Below are positions 54,026-64,000 of a stretch of 64,000 bases of DNA, piece after piece; the stretch's first letter is position 1, and each line of letters begins with the position of its first letter. The notes under the pieces were generated by a model. The model worked only from the letters and a program-made list of their open reading frames with translations. It was not told where the DNA came from and did no database searches. The position numbers were made by a program, and so were the translations under genes. This DNA is from Tillus elongatus. Taxonomy: Eukaryota; Arthropoda; Insecta; Coleoptera; Cleridae. Location: assembly GCA_964006375.1 (NCBI GenBank), contig OZ023267.1, positions 22,131,739-22,195,738 of the forward strand, written 5' to 3'.

Positions 54026-54029
<4 letters not shown>

Positions 54030-54074
<45 letters not shown>

Positions 54075-54075
54075 A
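54030..54075. repeat. (TC)n microsatellite
   Basis: A pure CT/TC tract with one interruption, at the end of the minisatellite. Confidence 0.95.
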
Positions 54076-54436
54076 GAGGTGCGAGAAGATCGACGACGTG
54101 ACAATGTACACAATATGTATATAAGTGAATGTAAGTAAGCTAGGTTACATGTTAGTTGATGTACTGTGATTTCGTAAATATAAATAAAATGTTTTGTGTA
54201 CATAATTGTGTATATATTCTCATAGACAAATAGATATACTGAACATCAGCCAAAACCTGCAAGAAGTAAACCTTCTTTAAACAAAAATCTGACGACCGTG
54301 AGCTATATAATTTGTGTATATATGTGTCATCACAGTAATCCAGTTTCGATTTGAAATCCATGTTAAATAGACGTGTATATGTACATTTTGAAGCACAATA
54401 ATATGATTTGGATGACCGCATACACCTACCACTATA
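54076..54436. other. Gap between minisatellite and mariner
   Basis: Nothing recognised. The last two bases (54435-54436, TA) are one copy of the mariner target duplication. Confidence 0.5.
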
Positions 54437-56502
54437 CAGTGTGGAACAGCCAAATGGAATAAATTCGATAACGGATAAATGAGGGCGTGTTGGGAAAAAC
54501 GCTTGGACACGTCGATTTGTATTTTTAACTGCGCATCTTTTTCAAGAAAAAAAAATTATATAGGGTGCGTCATGTGACAGTGGCCAATACCAACTTTCTT
54601 ATTTTAAATACAAGCCCCTGTATATTATTAATTTTTTGGATTCTTCAGAAAATTCTAGACATAATTCATGTACAATGTTCTATACCTATCTTCAACTGTT
54701 TCGGAAATATTAAGTATTTTCAGATTTATTACAAAAATTAACATTAAAAATAGAAAATTATTTTATTTCACAAATTCGCTACATTGCATTCAATACTTAT
54801 TTCCCATTCAGCTCTTGATAATGAGAAAGTAAACAAAAACCATTCCTGCGTTTCTTTTTACTGATATGAAATGAAACAAAAACAAAAACAGTTTTCTTTC
54901 TGTTCGTATAAAACTCGTAGCCTTAGCAACTTGTTGTCTGCCTGCATGACAGTAGTGATTAGTGTCAGTGCTATTGTCGTTTGAATTTCGTTAACTGTAC
55001 GTAATAATATCAGAAAAATGGTTCATTTAACAGAAATGCACAAAATAACCATTCTACAAATGATTGGTTATGGAGATAACACACGGACACAGATGGAAGT
55101 GTCTCGCTTATTTCACGAAAAATTTCCAAATTTGCCGCCTGTATCCCAAGGAACAATTAGCAAAATAGAAAAGCAGTTTCGCGAGCTTGGTCATGTGAGA
55201 CAGATAAAAAAAGTAGCTGCCAATGCAGTAAGTGATGATACGAAATTGGATATTACGCTTGAGTTTCAAGCAAACCCACATACTTCTGGTCGACAAGCAG
55301 CCCAACTATTCAACGTTAGCCACACAGCAATTTTTCGAACATTAAAGGAAAGTAAAATGCATCCCTATAAAATGATACCAACTCAGGAGCTCATGGAGGA
55401 CGATTTCGATAGGAGAACGTATTTTTGTGAACAAATGATGGCAATGTTAGATAACAATGTGATCCAATTAGAATATGTTTTGTTTTCTGATGAGAGCACA
55501 TTTACACTTCACGGTCATGTTAATCGTCAAAATTGCCGCTATTGGTCTAATGAGAATCCTCATTGGATGAGAGAGGAACATACGCAATATCCTGAAAAAG
55601 TTAATGTTTGGGCAGGAATTGTTGGAAATCATATCGTAGGTCCCTTTTTCATTGATGGCAACTTGAATGGGGATAAATATTTAGAACTGCTCCAAAATAA
55701 TGTCGTGCCAACTTTGACAAACTTATATCCAGATCCAGCAAACCCACAAGTTCCTGCCAATAAAATATGGTTTCAGCAAGATGGAGCACCGCCCCATTAC
55801 CAAATCAATGTCCGGCAGTACCTGAACCAAATTTTTCTAAATCGGTGGATAGGGAGGCGCGGATCGATAGAATGGCCAGCACGATCTCCTGATCTGTCGC
55901 TATTAGACTACTTTTTGTGGGGATATGTCAAAAGTATTGTATACAAAACTAAGCCCCTCAACTTAGATGACTTAAAAAGACGAATCACGCTTGCGATTAG
56001 ATCAGTCACGCCTGAGATGTTGAGTAATGTTAGAAGACATTTCTATACCAGATTAGCATGTTGCCAAGATGTTCGTGGCGAGCATTTTGCACATTTACTA
56101 CATTGACATTAATTTTTTTTTGTTTTTTAAATTATTAAGAAATAATCAGTATTTCTTATTAGAATTTGTGAAATAAAATAATTTTCTATTTTTAATGTTA
56201 ATTTTTGTAATAAATCTGAAAATACTTAATATTTCCGAAACAGTTGAAGATAGGTATAGGACATTGTACATGAATTATGTCTAGAATTTTCTGAAGAATC
56301 CAAAAAATTAATAATATACAGGGGCTTGTATTTAAAATAAGAAAGTTGGTATTGGCCACTGTCACATGACGCACCCTATATAATTTTTTTTTCTTGAAAA
56401 AGATGCGCAGTTAAAAATACAAATCGACGTGTCCAAGCGTTTTTCCCAACACGTCCTCATTTATCCGTTATCGAATTTATTCCATTTGGCTGTTCCACAC
56501 TG
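54437..56502 (+). mobile_element. Intact mariner-type transposon, 341-bp inverted repeats
   Basis: The element starts cagtgtggaacagccaaatg and ends with the exact complement, flanked by TA at 54435-54436 and 56503-56504. The inverted repeats run 54437-54777 and 56162-56502, 341 bp each. Reading them base by base I found only two differences. They surround one open reading frame (55018-56106). A polyadenylation-like aataaa occurs at about 56174. Long terminal repeats, TA duplication and an intact frame make this a recent and possibly active insertion. Confidence 0.95.
55018..56106 (+). CDS. Mariner-type transposase, DD41D, full length
   Basis: The enzyme would cut the element's ends and insert it at TA. 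The 362-residue protein starts MVHLTEMHKITILQMIGYGD; this is the first in-frame ATG after the left inverted repeat, preceded by caaaa-type context (gaaaaATGG). Two helix-turn-helix regions are visible, at about residues 8-60 and 85-115 (GRQAAQLFNVSHTAIFRTLK). The catalytic triad is D158 (VLFSDEST), D255 (FQQDGAPPHY) and D297 (SPDLSLLDYFLW), with 41 residues between the last two. CRYWSNENPHW and NVWAGIVGNHIVGPFFIDGN are well conserved. The length is normal for the superfamily and there are no stops. The 41-residue spacing differs from classical mariner DD34D and fits the rosa-like DD41D group. Confidence 0.95.
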   Translation: MVHLTEMHKITILQMIGYGDNTRTQMEVSRLFHEKFPNLPPVSQGTISKIEKQFRELGHVRQIKKVAANAVSDDTKLDITLEFQANPHTSGRQAAQLFNVSHTAIFRTLKESKMHPYKMIPTQELMEDDFDRRTYFCEQMMAMLDNNVIQLEYVLFSDESTFTLHGHVNRQNCRYWSNENPHWMREEHTQYPEKVNVWAGIVGNHIVGPFFIDGNLNGDKYLELLQNNVVPTLTNLYPDPANPQVPANKIWFQQDGAPPHYQINVRQYLNQIFLNRWIGRRGSIEWPARSPDLSLLDYFLWGYVKSIVYKTKPLNLDDLKRRITLAIRSVTPEMLSNVRRHFYTRLACCQDVRGEHFAHLLH

Positions 56503-56504
56503 TA

Positions 56505-57283
56505 TACGTAATGGTGTTGTCCACAACTACCAACAACACTGATATGCATACACAGAGGCCACAATAGTTGCCATACTCTATTTGTGCCCTATAATTTATT
56601 ATCGTTAACGGTGCAGGTTAGTTACTAGGCCGCAGTCGATTAAGTCATGTTTGTACTTACAATTAGCTACAGCTAATCTCGTCACTAACGGCTATGCAAC
56701 GGGCTTTACCTTGATAATTTAATACCAGAGAAAAGAGCTCAATATCCTTTTAATAGCCCTAAACTCGTTATCTAGATTTGGTTGGAATTAGAAAAGGTTT
56801 TCAAATCGGAACACAGAAAACCATTTCATTTTGACTGTTTTTGAATTATTGTTTTACTACGTTATATGAATCTGCGATGATTTGACTGTTGGACTCCAAT
56901 ATATAGCATATTTATGAAAAAAATCAGGGTGTGATAGCTCAAATCATTTTAAGAAGAAAAGTGATGATGGCCGAAGACGCCACAGCAATTAATGTTAACA
57001 AAATATTAATTTTTACTTTCCAAGCATTAGGCGACACTTTTTAATGCAGGTACAGGTTATATGAAACGCTTTTTGGTCATGAACAATTAGCATTAATTGC
57101 GAAAATTAAGTTTTATTTAGAAACAAAGCTATACACAGGAAGTCCGGAAATTATACGTCAAGACTTCACGGGGTGATTCCTGACAAGAAATTAGCGATAA
57201 TTTTTTTTCGAAAACTCAATATTAACGGAGATACAGGTTCATTGATTCTGGTTGCCCTTACTTGGTAAAACTGGTCGATACTA
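56505..57283. other. AT-rich gap, nothing recognised
   Basis: No recognised feature downstream of the transposon. Confidence 0.4.
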
Positions 57284-57449
57284 TATACAGACTTCTCTGG
57301 CTTCACTGATGGGTTAGATGTTCTCCGATGTTGTTCAACGTTTCTGGACTAGTTTCACTGCATGACAGCATTCTGAGAAGAGTTGAACAACATCCGAGAA
57401 CATCTACCCCAACAGTGAAGCCAGAGAAGTAGTCTTCAAGTCTGTATAT
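57284..57449. repeat. Penelope-type terminal palindrome
   Basis: The arm atacagacttctctggcttc...gatgttgttcaac (57284-57339) pairs with its near-complement at 57382-57449. The minus strand of the centre, aatgctgtcatgcagtgaaa, then ctagtccagaaacgttgaac, resembles a degenerate hammerhead (AGTGAAAC followed by TAGTC). Single-arm fragments occur at 13722, 37041 and 38085. Confidence 0.65.
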
Positions 57450-58335
57450 GGAGATAAAGGTGTCAAAAAATATTTTTTACAGTTTTTTGAGATAATTTTT
57501 TATCAGTGATTCGATTTTTTCAAATCTTTCGCATGTATTATTAGCGCCCTTGTAGATTAATGTTCCAAATATGATGCAAATACTCCACTATCTAGCCTGA
57601 CCTTAACCTTCGATCTATGGCCCACAACTTTTTTGTTTTCACTAACGGATGAATTTAGAGAGCACCATGTTACAGAAGATCAAAAAGTATTTAAAAAAGT
57701 ATATCTTGTTGCGACACGATAAAATGAACCGATTTTGAGAAAAAATGACCTCAAACATTTTCATTATTAAACGCTGCGCTAAACTGATTTGCACGATTAA
57801 CAAAGAATGCTTTGAAAACAAAAGTTTTAAGTTGTCTCGGCCTCTTTTGACAGATCATGTTCATGTGAATAATTCTATTGTGATCATTTATAGGTAATAA
57901 CTATCGTGATTAAAACTGAAAAATGAAAAATTGCAAAAATTTCTTTTACAGAAAATCACCATTTTTTTTTACAGAAGTTGCCTTCAGTAATGTTACACTA
58001 AATTATATTTTTTACAAAACTTCGACAACTTTTTTTACAATAACTTACTAAACATTTATTATTTATAACCAACATCTTCCAAAAATAAGTTCCACAGAAA
58101 CACTAAAAACATTTAAGATTCAGCCACTATTTGAGCGTGCCCGTATACGGCAACTCAATTTTTTCGACGAGTAATACAAACAAAAAGCTCTCGGAATGGG
58201 TCATTTTCATGGGGCTCCGCTATCTATTGATAAAAACGCCGTTTCACAATTTGTGATATGTGTTTCAAATATGTGCTAAAAAAGTGTAAAGTTGCAAAAC
58301 AATTTTATCAACTCAAAAACGATGAACGATATCAA
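57450..58335. other. AT-rich gap, nothing recognised
   Basis: Phrases near 58110-58300 are shared with 15150-15350, suggesting an unassigned dispersed repeat. No gene. Confidence 0.4.
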
Positions 58336-58339
58336 TTTT

Positions 58340-59534
58340 TTTTCTTACAAACATGCATTATAATTCGCTGTAAAACACAAAAATTTAATAAGCTGGGGGT
58401 GTTATGTTGAAAAAAGAACGTGTGTATCACCAACTACTTATGGGCTACCATGTGATTGTGAAAATAGGTTTATAAGATCCAGCTCGAGATACCCTATAAT
58501 TAACGTATATACTTTTTTTGTCATATCTTGTATAATAACGGATATATTGAGCTTTGCCATAGAAAAGCGTCACCCTGTACATGTATAAACAGACAAAAAC
58601 TTAAACTGACCCCGTCTATGGGTTTTTGGGGTTCTAGTTCGCGCTCATTTGAAGAAATCTTTTTAAAATTCATAAGTCGCTGTCTCCTCAATAACGATTT
58701 TTTTTCCACGAAAATTTGCTAAAATATAGACTATTAAACCATAAACTATATAGCTGAAATTACTGCCGAAGCATCAGAAAGAGGGCCTATTTGAAATGGA
58801 TCTTCTGAAAATATTTTAGCAAAATGAAGGACAATGATGGTTAAAGCAGAATCTTAAGGCTTTGTAAAACACACTTCTTACGAGATATTGTCTAAAAAAT
58901 CCATATTTGTTCCAAATTCATTGTCTGAAAGTTGCAAATTTTGACGTTTCAAATCGAGACTTTGACGTTTGAAGAAGGAAAATTATCAATTTTTCAAAAT
59001 ACTTTTTCTGCTACTTCTTGACGTTTTTCGGTCAAAAAACTTAACTGTTGGATCTAATAATCAATTGGTTTTGTTAACCACACAAAATATTTTGTTCTTG
59101 TGCTTTCTTCTGCTCACCAGTGGTACCCAATTTTTTTTCTTAAAATATCTATAACTTTTTTTTCTTTTAACTTAGAACGCTGAATTTTGGCAGTTAGGGT
59201 AAGTTGGACAATAGAATGCCAAATTTGGTTGTCATAGCTCTGTGTTTTCGGGAATAGAAAAATTTTCCTGTAAAAACTGGTCCGATATTCCTGGCTAACG
59301 AACTTATCCAAGCCACTTAACCGTTGGATCTAATAATCAATTGGTTTTGTTAATCACACACAATATTTTGTTCTTGTGCTTTCTCTTGATCAACCGTGGT
59401 ACCCAATTTTTTTTTCTTAAAATGCCTATAATTTTTTTTTCAACTTAGAACGCTGAATTTTGGCAATTAGGGTAAATTTTCCTGTAAAAACTGGTCCGAT
59501 ATTCCTGGCTAACGAACTTATCCAAGCGACTTAC

Positions 59535-59618
<84 letters not shown>

Positions 59619-59665
59619 GATCTCCCTATCGGTGGATTTTTCGTTTTACGAAAAATTCGCTAATA
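58340..59665 (+). repeat. TA-array element, longest form
   Basis: The lead block (cttacaaacatgcattataa, ctacttatgggctaccatgt), array-less inner module (ccctgtacatgtataaacag to tttgctaaaatat, 58573-58727), second block (aaaatgaaggacaatgatgg), two partial tandem left-flank units (about 59285-59325 and 59490-59535), (TA)n at 59539-59614 and a short right flank are present. The ~200-bp segment before the array is duplicated: ccgttggatctaataatcaa at about 59322 repeats the phrase at about 59047. Confidence 0.85.
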
Positions 59666-59684
59666 CCAGCGCTGGACTCCTTGC

Positions 59685-60046
59685 ATGAACACGAAGCTGC
59701 AAAAGTTTGGTAGGTATCAACCAGATGGAGCTCCACCACACAACCCACAGATATTAAGCGACCTACTCCAGGAAATATTTGAAGACAGATGGATAGCTAA
59801 CGGTGGTCCTGATCGTTGGCCGGCCCGCTTACCAGACTTGACTCCACTAGATATGGGTTCCGGGGGTGCATTAAGAACAAAGTTTATCAGGAACCACCTG
59901 CTACAAAACAAGATATAATAGCTAGAGTATTAGAGACCTTCAACTCAATGGAGCAAGATAATCTTTCTCGAGCCACGGGTCCCATAATTAAAAGAACCAT
60001 CAAATGCCTCGAAGTGACCGGTGCAAATTTCGAACATTTATTGTAA
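59685..60046 (+). pseudogene. Mariner-type transposase C-terminus, fragment
   Basis: The first frame reads YQPDGAPPHNPQILSDLLQE, RWIANGG and WPARLPDLTPLD. A one-base shift gives IKNKVYQEPPATKQDIIARV and ends FEHLL before a stop. The last two catalytic aspartates are present, again 41 residues apart, but the first half of the protein and the inverted repeats are missing. It is a third mariner subfamily, different from the copies at 6894 and 54437. It lies directly after a TA-array right flank. Confidence 0.8.
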
Positions 60047-60224
60047 AGTGAAAACACACAAATTTCTTTGTTTCCTAATAATGCTTTACTTTTATGAAAT
60101 TTTGGACGAAACACTCCATTCTTAGAAATTTTTTAGTAGTATTCTGACCATGCAACGAGTTGGTCTGTGTTTATGTGGAAATCTCTTTGCAACCACACGA
60201 CATCTTCTAGTAGTTATAGTTTTT

Positions 60225-60880
60225 ATTCGTTCAGTATATTTATATGTTTGATAACGCCAGTTTTGTTAGAGAAACGATTGTAAGGTCTGAAAACTATATT
60301 GTGCCTAATTGAGTTCTTCAAATTGTACTTCTGTGAGATTGAAAGCCATAATCGCACCAAACTTACATATAAGGAAGCTTTGCTTAGGATACTAATTAAC
60401 CCAATTTATATTAATTTAGTTCTAGAATAAAATGGAGAAGGTAGTTTTAAGTTTATAACTTGCTTTAGAATATGTCACTGGGGACCCTTAAAAAGTAGTG
60501 AGTTTCCAAGAGCAATTATTCTGTTTACAAAGCCTGAATCGCGACTGAAAAGCTGTAATTTGCTTCAGTTCGTCTTATTTGGACAACTATACTGCATAAA
60601 GTGGTTGTGAACTGTTGTCATCACAACAAAGTTGAACTTACCTGCGATATTAGGTCATTTTAATCTGAAACAAGAATGAAATGTTTTAAATTAGAAAGCA
60701 TGTACTGAAACTTTTCATATTTTTTTAAATATATAGCGGTATAGTAACTGAACATTAAAAGCTATAATAAGCACTTATAAGTACACTCTGGAGAATTCAG
60801 TTCGTTACAACACATTTTTTAAATTTATTGACATCTTAATTGAGCTCAGTTTGTTAGCAAACTCATCGTCGGGTTAATAA
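60225..60880. repeat. Inverted Penelope-type termini with unassigned middle
   Basis: The left part (ggttttgttagag-type ttttgttagagaaacgattg, then taaggtctg) is a hammerhead relic in plus orientation. The right part (aagcacttataagtacactc, ggagaattcagttcgtta) is a terminus in the opposite orientation. The ~450 bp between them shows no coding motif, so the element is probably internally deleted. Confidence 0.5.
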
Positions 60881-60969
60881 AAAAATCTTTCTCTTTGAAC
60901 AAAACATTCGTGTTTATGGCTGCTATTTAGACGTTTTAGTTTGGAGTTTTGAAAACGAATATATAAAAA

Positions 60970-61277
60970 GTTCGGGACGCCGCAAGTAAGTTATCGTGGC
61001 GAATTTTCATTAAATGTTTCAAACTTGAATCACTCAATTTTGTATAAACCTAGCAAAGTCAACTTTTGGTACGTATTAAGGTATTGACTAAGGCAACATA
61101 GCTGACAAATTTTATCAAAATGCTATGTTATTTTTTGAGACAAAAATTCATTTTCGAAATTTTTTTTTGTAGAAAAACTAGTCCGATCGGGCTGTCTAAC
61201 GAACTCATCCAAGCTATTAATAAGGGAAAGGTACTTGCTGAGTTTCATCCAAATTTGTTGATTACTTACTATATATG
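60970..61277 (+). repeat. X-type left end and TA-array left flank
   Basis: cgggacgccgcaagtaagtt starts an X-like terminus at about 60972. Near 61193, ctgtctaacgaactcatcca begins the left flank, running to tactatatatg at 61277, where the foldback element interrupts it. Confidence 0.75.
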
Positions 61278-62808
<1,531 letters not shown>

Positions 62809-63169
62809 TTAATCCGTAGTTTTCAAACCTGCAACTTGGGCTTTGAAAGCAAATACCTAACAAATTATCGGTATCTCTAAGCAGATAAAAACTTTCCTCT
62901 TTAAAGTAAGGGTGTGAAAGTCACCCCCGCTGGAAATTGAATGCTGCAAATTCTGCTGGGTTTCAAAAAGGTGTCACCCTTGCAAGCGAAATCATGTTTT
63001 AGGGCTTTTCAAAATTCTCGGTAGTTTTCGGGTAAACTTAGATATAACCTTTTATATTGGACACAGTGTATATTTAATGATACTTGGAAAATATACTTAT
63101 TTAACGAAAGCCTCGAAGAAGTGGGTTCGCCTATATAAATAGCTAGTTTTGCGGAAGACAAATTTACTT
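62809..63169. other. Gap, nothing certain
   Basis: Sequence just upstream of P4 may be very decayed RT, but no motif is secure enough to call. Confidence 0.35.
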
Positions 63170-63683
63170 CTCTTTTTGTAAAAACGTCGTCAATCAAATA
63201 GAGAAAACAATTGTTTGCCTACCTTTTGAACCGCTTAACACAAGCGGTCTTGAAAGCATTTTTAAGCAAGCCGATTTGCAGCTAACTTTCTAGACAAAAG
63301 ATAATTTAAGAAATTTATACGGTGTATCAAGATTAAGCCACGAAATGTCGGGTATCCATGACATAGGTTGTAAAGATTGTAATCTTAAATAGGTTGGGCA
63401 GACTAGAGTTTGTGAACATCTGGCACAGTTGAGATACGGTAGTGTGGACAAGTCATGCGTGGCACAACATATTTGCGATATTAACCACCACATCGGTAAG
63501 GAATATCTGAAACTAATCATACATGTTAGACGGCCAGAGGAGCTCGATGCGTACGAAAGTATTTATATTTCTAGGGCAATAAAAAACAAAAGTTCCTTAA
63601 ACCGAACACCGCCAGTGGTTTGGAGTTCTCTGTTTGCTCCCTGTATTTTAATGCAGATAAACATGCCGAAACATTTCAAGTGA
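63170..63683 (+). pseudogene. P4: Penelope-like linker and GIY-YIG endonuclease
   Basis: The plus strand reads CLPFEPLNTSGLESIFKQAD and LQLTF, a stop, then TKDNLRNLYGVSRLSHEMSG, IHDIGCKDCNLK, a stop, VGQTR, and after a small deletion HLAQLRYGSVDKSCVAQHIC, NHHIGKEYLKLI and DAYESIYISRAIKNK, ending at 63683. This is the RT-to-endonuclease linker with its conserved FxTKxxL block, then the GIY-YIG domain (the GIY part reads GIHDI). It is close to P2. Two stops and a deletion in the catalytic loop make it inactive. Confidence 0.8.
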
Positions 63684-63709
63684 AGTGATAAAGGAAGTTC
63701 AAAAAAAGA

Positions 63710-64000
63710 ATTCTCGACGCAGCAAGTGCGTTATGATAGTGAATTTTCATTAAAATGTTTTTAATAACAAATATGTGTGTTTTTTGAAGAAAGCAGGCAT
63801 CAAATTTGGTTACCAGTATAACCTATATAGTAAAAACAATGTGCCATGTTTCATCAAAATAACTTTATTGTGTGAAAATGTACAAAAGCTTTCAAAAGTA
63901 AACTTAAAGTGTTCCCGAAAAAAACACGTTTCTTGGTCAACCTTATAGGTTAATAGCAAATTGAGCTGTTCAAATATGAAACATTTGATCAAAATTAGCT
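63710..64000 (+). mobile_element. X element, cut by window end
   Basis: The left terminus ttctcgacgcagcaagtgcg and the whole body (catcaaatttggttaccagt, aacctatatagtaaaaacaa, ggtcaaccttataggttaat) are present. The window ends inside the start of the inverted right terminus. Comparison with the 312-bp copies predicts an end at about 64021. Confidence 0.85.

Noticed and set aside
52857..54124. Short frames with repeated proline/leucine-rich peptides
   Set aside because: They are translations of the ~95-bp minisatellite and (TC)n tract. The unit is not a multiple of three and the frames break between units.

Overview
This window looks like repeat-dense intergenic or heterochromatic DNA from an arthropod, most likely an insect. 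The evidence is its mixture of families: APE-type and REL-type LINEs, Penelope-like elements with hammerhead-ribozyme motifs, a Ty3/Gypsy relic, mariner-type transposons and long (TA)n arrays in AT-rich DNA. I found no host protein gene, rRNA, tRNA or CRISPR array. The one intact coding sequence I can defend is a 362-aa mariner-type transposase at 55018-56106.

Layout. 1-5.0 kb: two opposed copies of a LINE (LINE-A) and (TA)n arrays. 5.0-9.0 kb: a Penelope-like relic, then a decayed mariner sitting inside a (TA)n array. 9.9-11.6 kb: a three-level nest, with a foldback element containing a Penelope-like insertion that itself contains a 72-bp LINE end. 12-17 kb: TA-array elements, LINE-A copy 3 and another RT fragment. 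18.3-20.7 kb: LINE-B with endonuclease, RT and RNase H remnants. 21-27 kb: a cluster of related TA-array and foldback elements. 27.2-29.2 kb: LINE-A copy 4. 30-36 kb: an RT scrap, a hammerhead-bearing repeat, a Dong/R4-like REL-endonuclease LINE beside a (TAA)n array, and LINE-E in two opposed halves. 37-42 kb: LINE-A copies 5 and 6, and a Penelope-like element split by LINE-C. 42.5-45.1 kb: Gypsy pol remnant with a 3' LTR. 45.7-52 kb: more TA-array elements, hammerhead motifs, a perfect 67-bp hairpin and a (CA)n(TA)n compound array. 52.8-54.0 kb: a ~95-bp minisatellite. 54.4-56.5 kb: the intact mariner with 341-bp inverted repeats. 58.3-64 kb: TA-array elements, a second foldback nest and a Penelope-like endonuclease.

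The dominant and least familiar component is a superfamily that I call the TA-array element. Its core is a long (TA)n array between conserved flanks. Related 312-bp elements carry inverted termini that read gacgcagcaagtgcgttat. At least five copies have a ~1.0-1.3-kb long form. No copy encodes a protein, so these are non-autonomous. Their arrays also act as landing sites for TA-targeting elements. Family names (LINE-A to F, P1-P4, X) are labels for this report only. All homology calls are from reading motifs; no database search was run.
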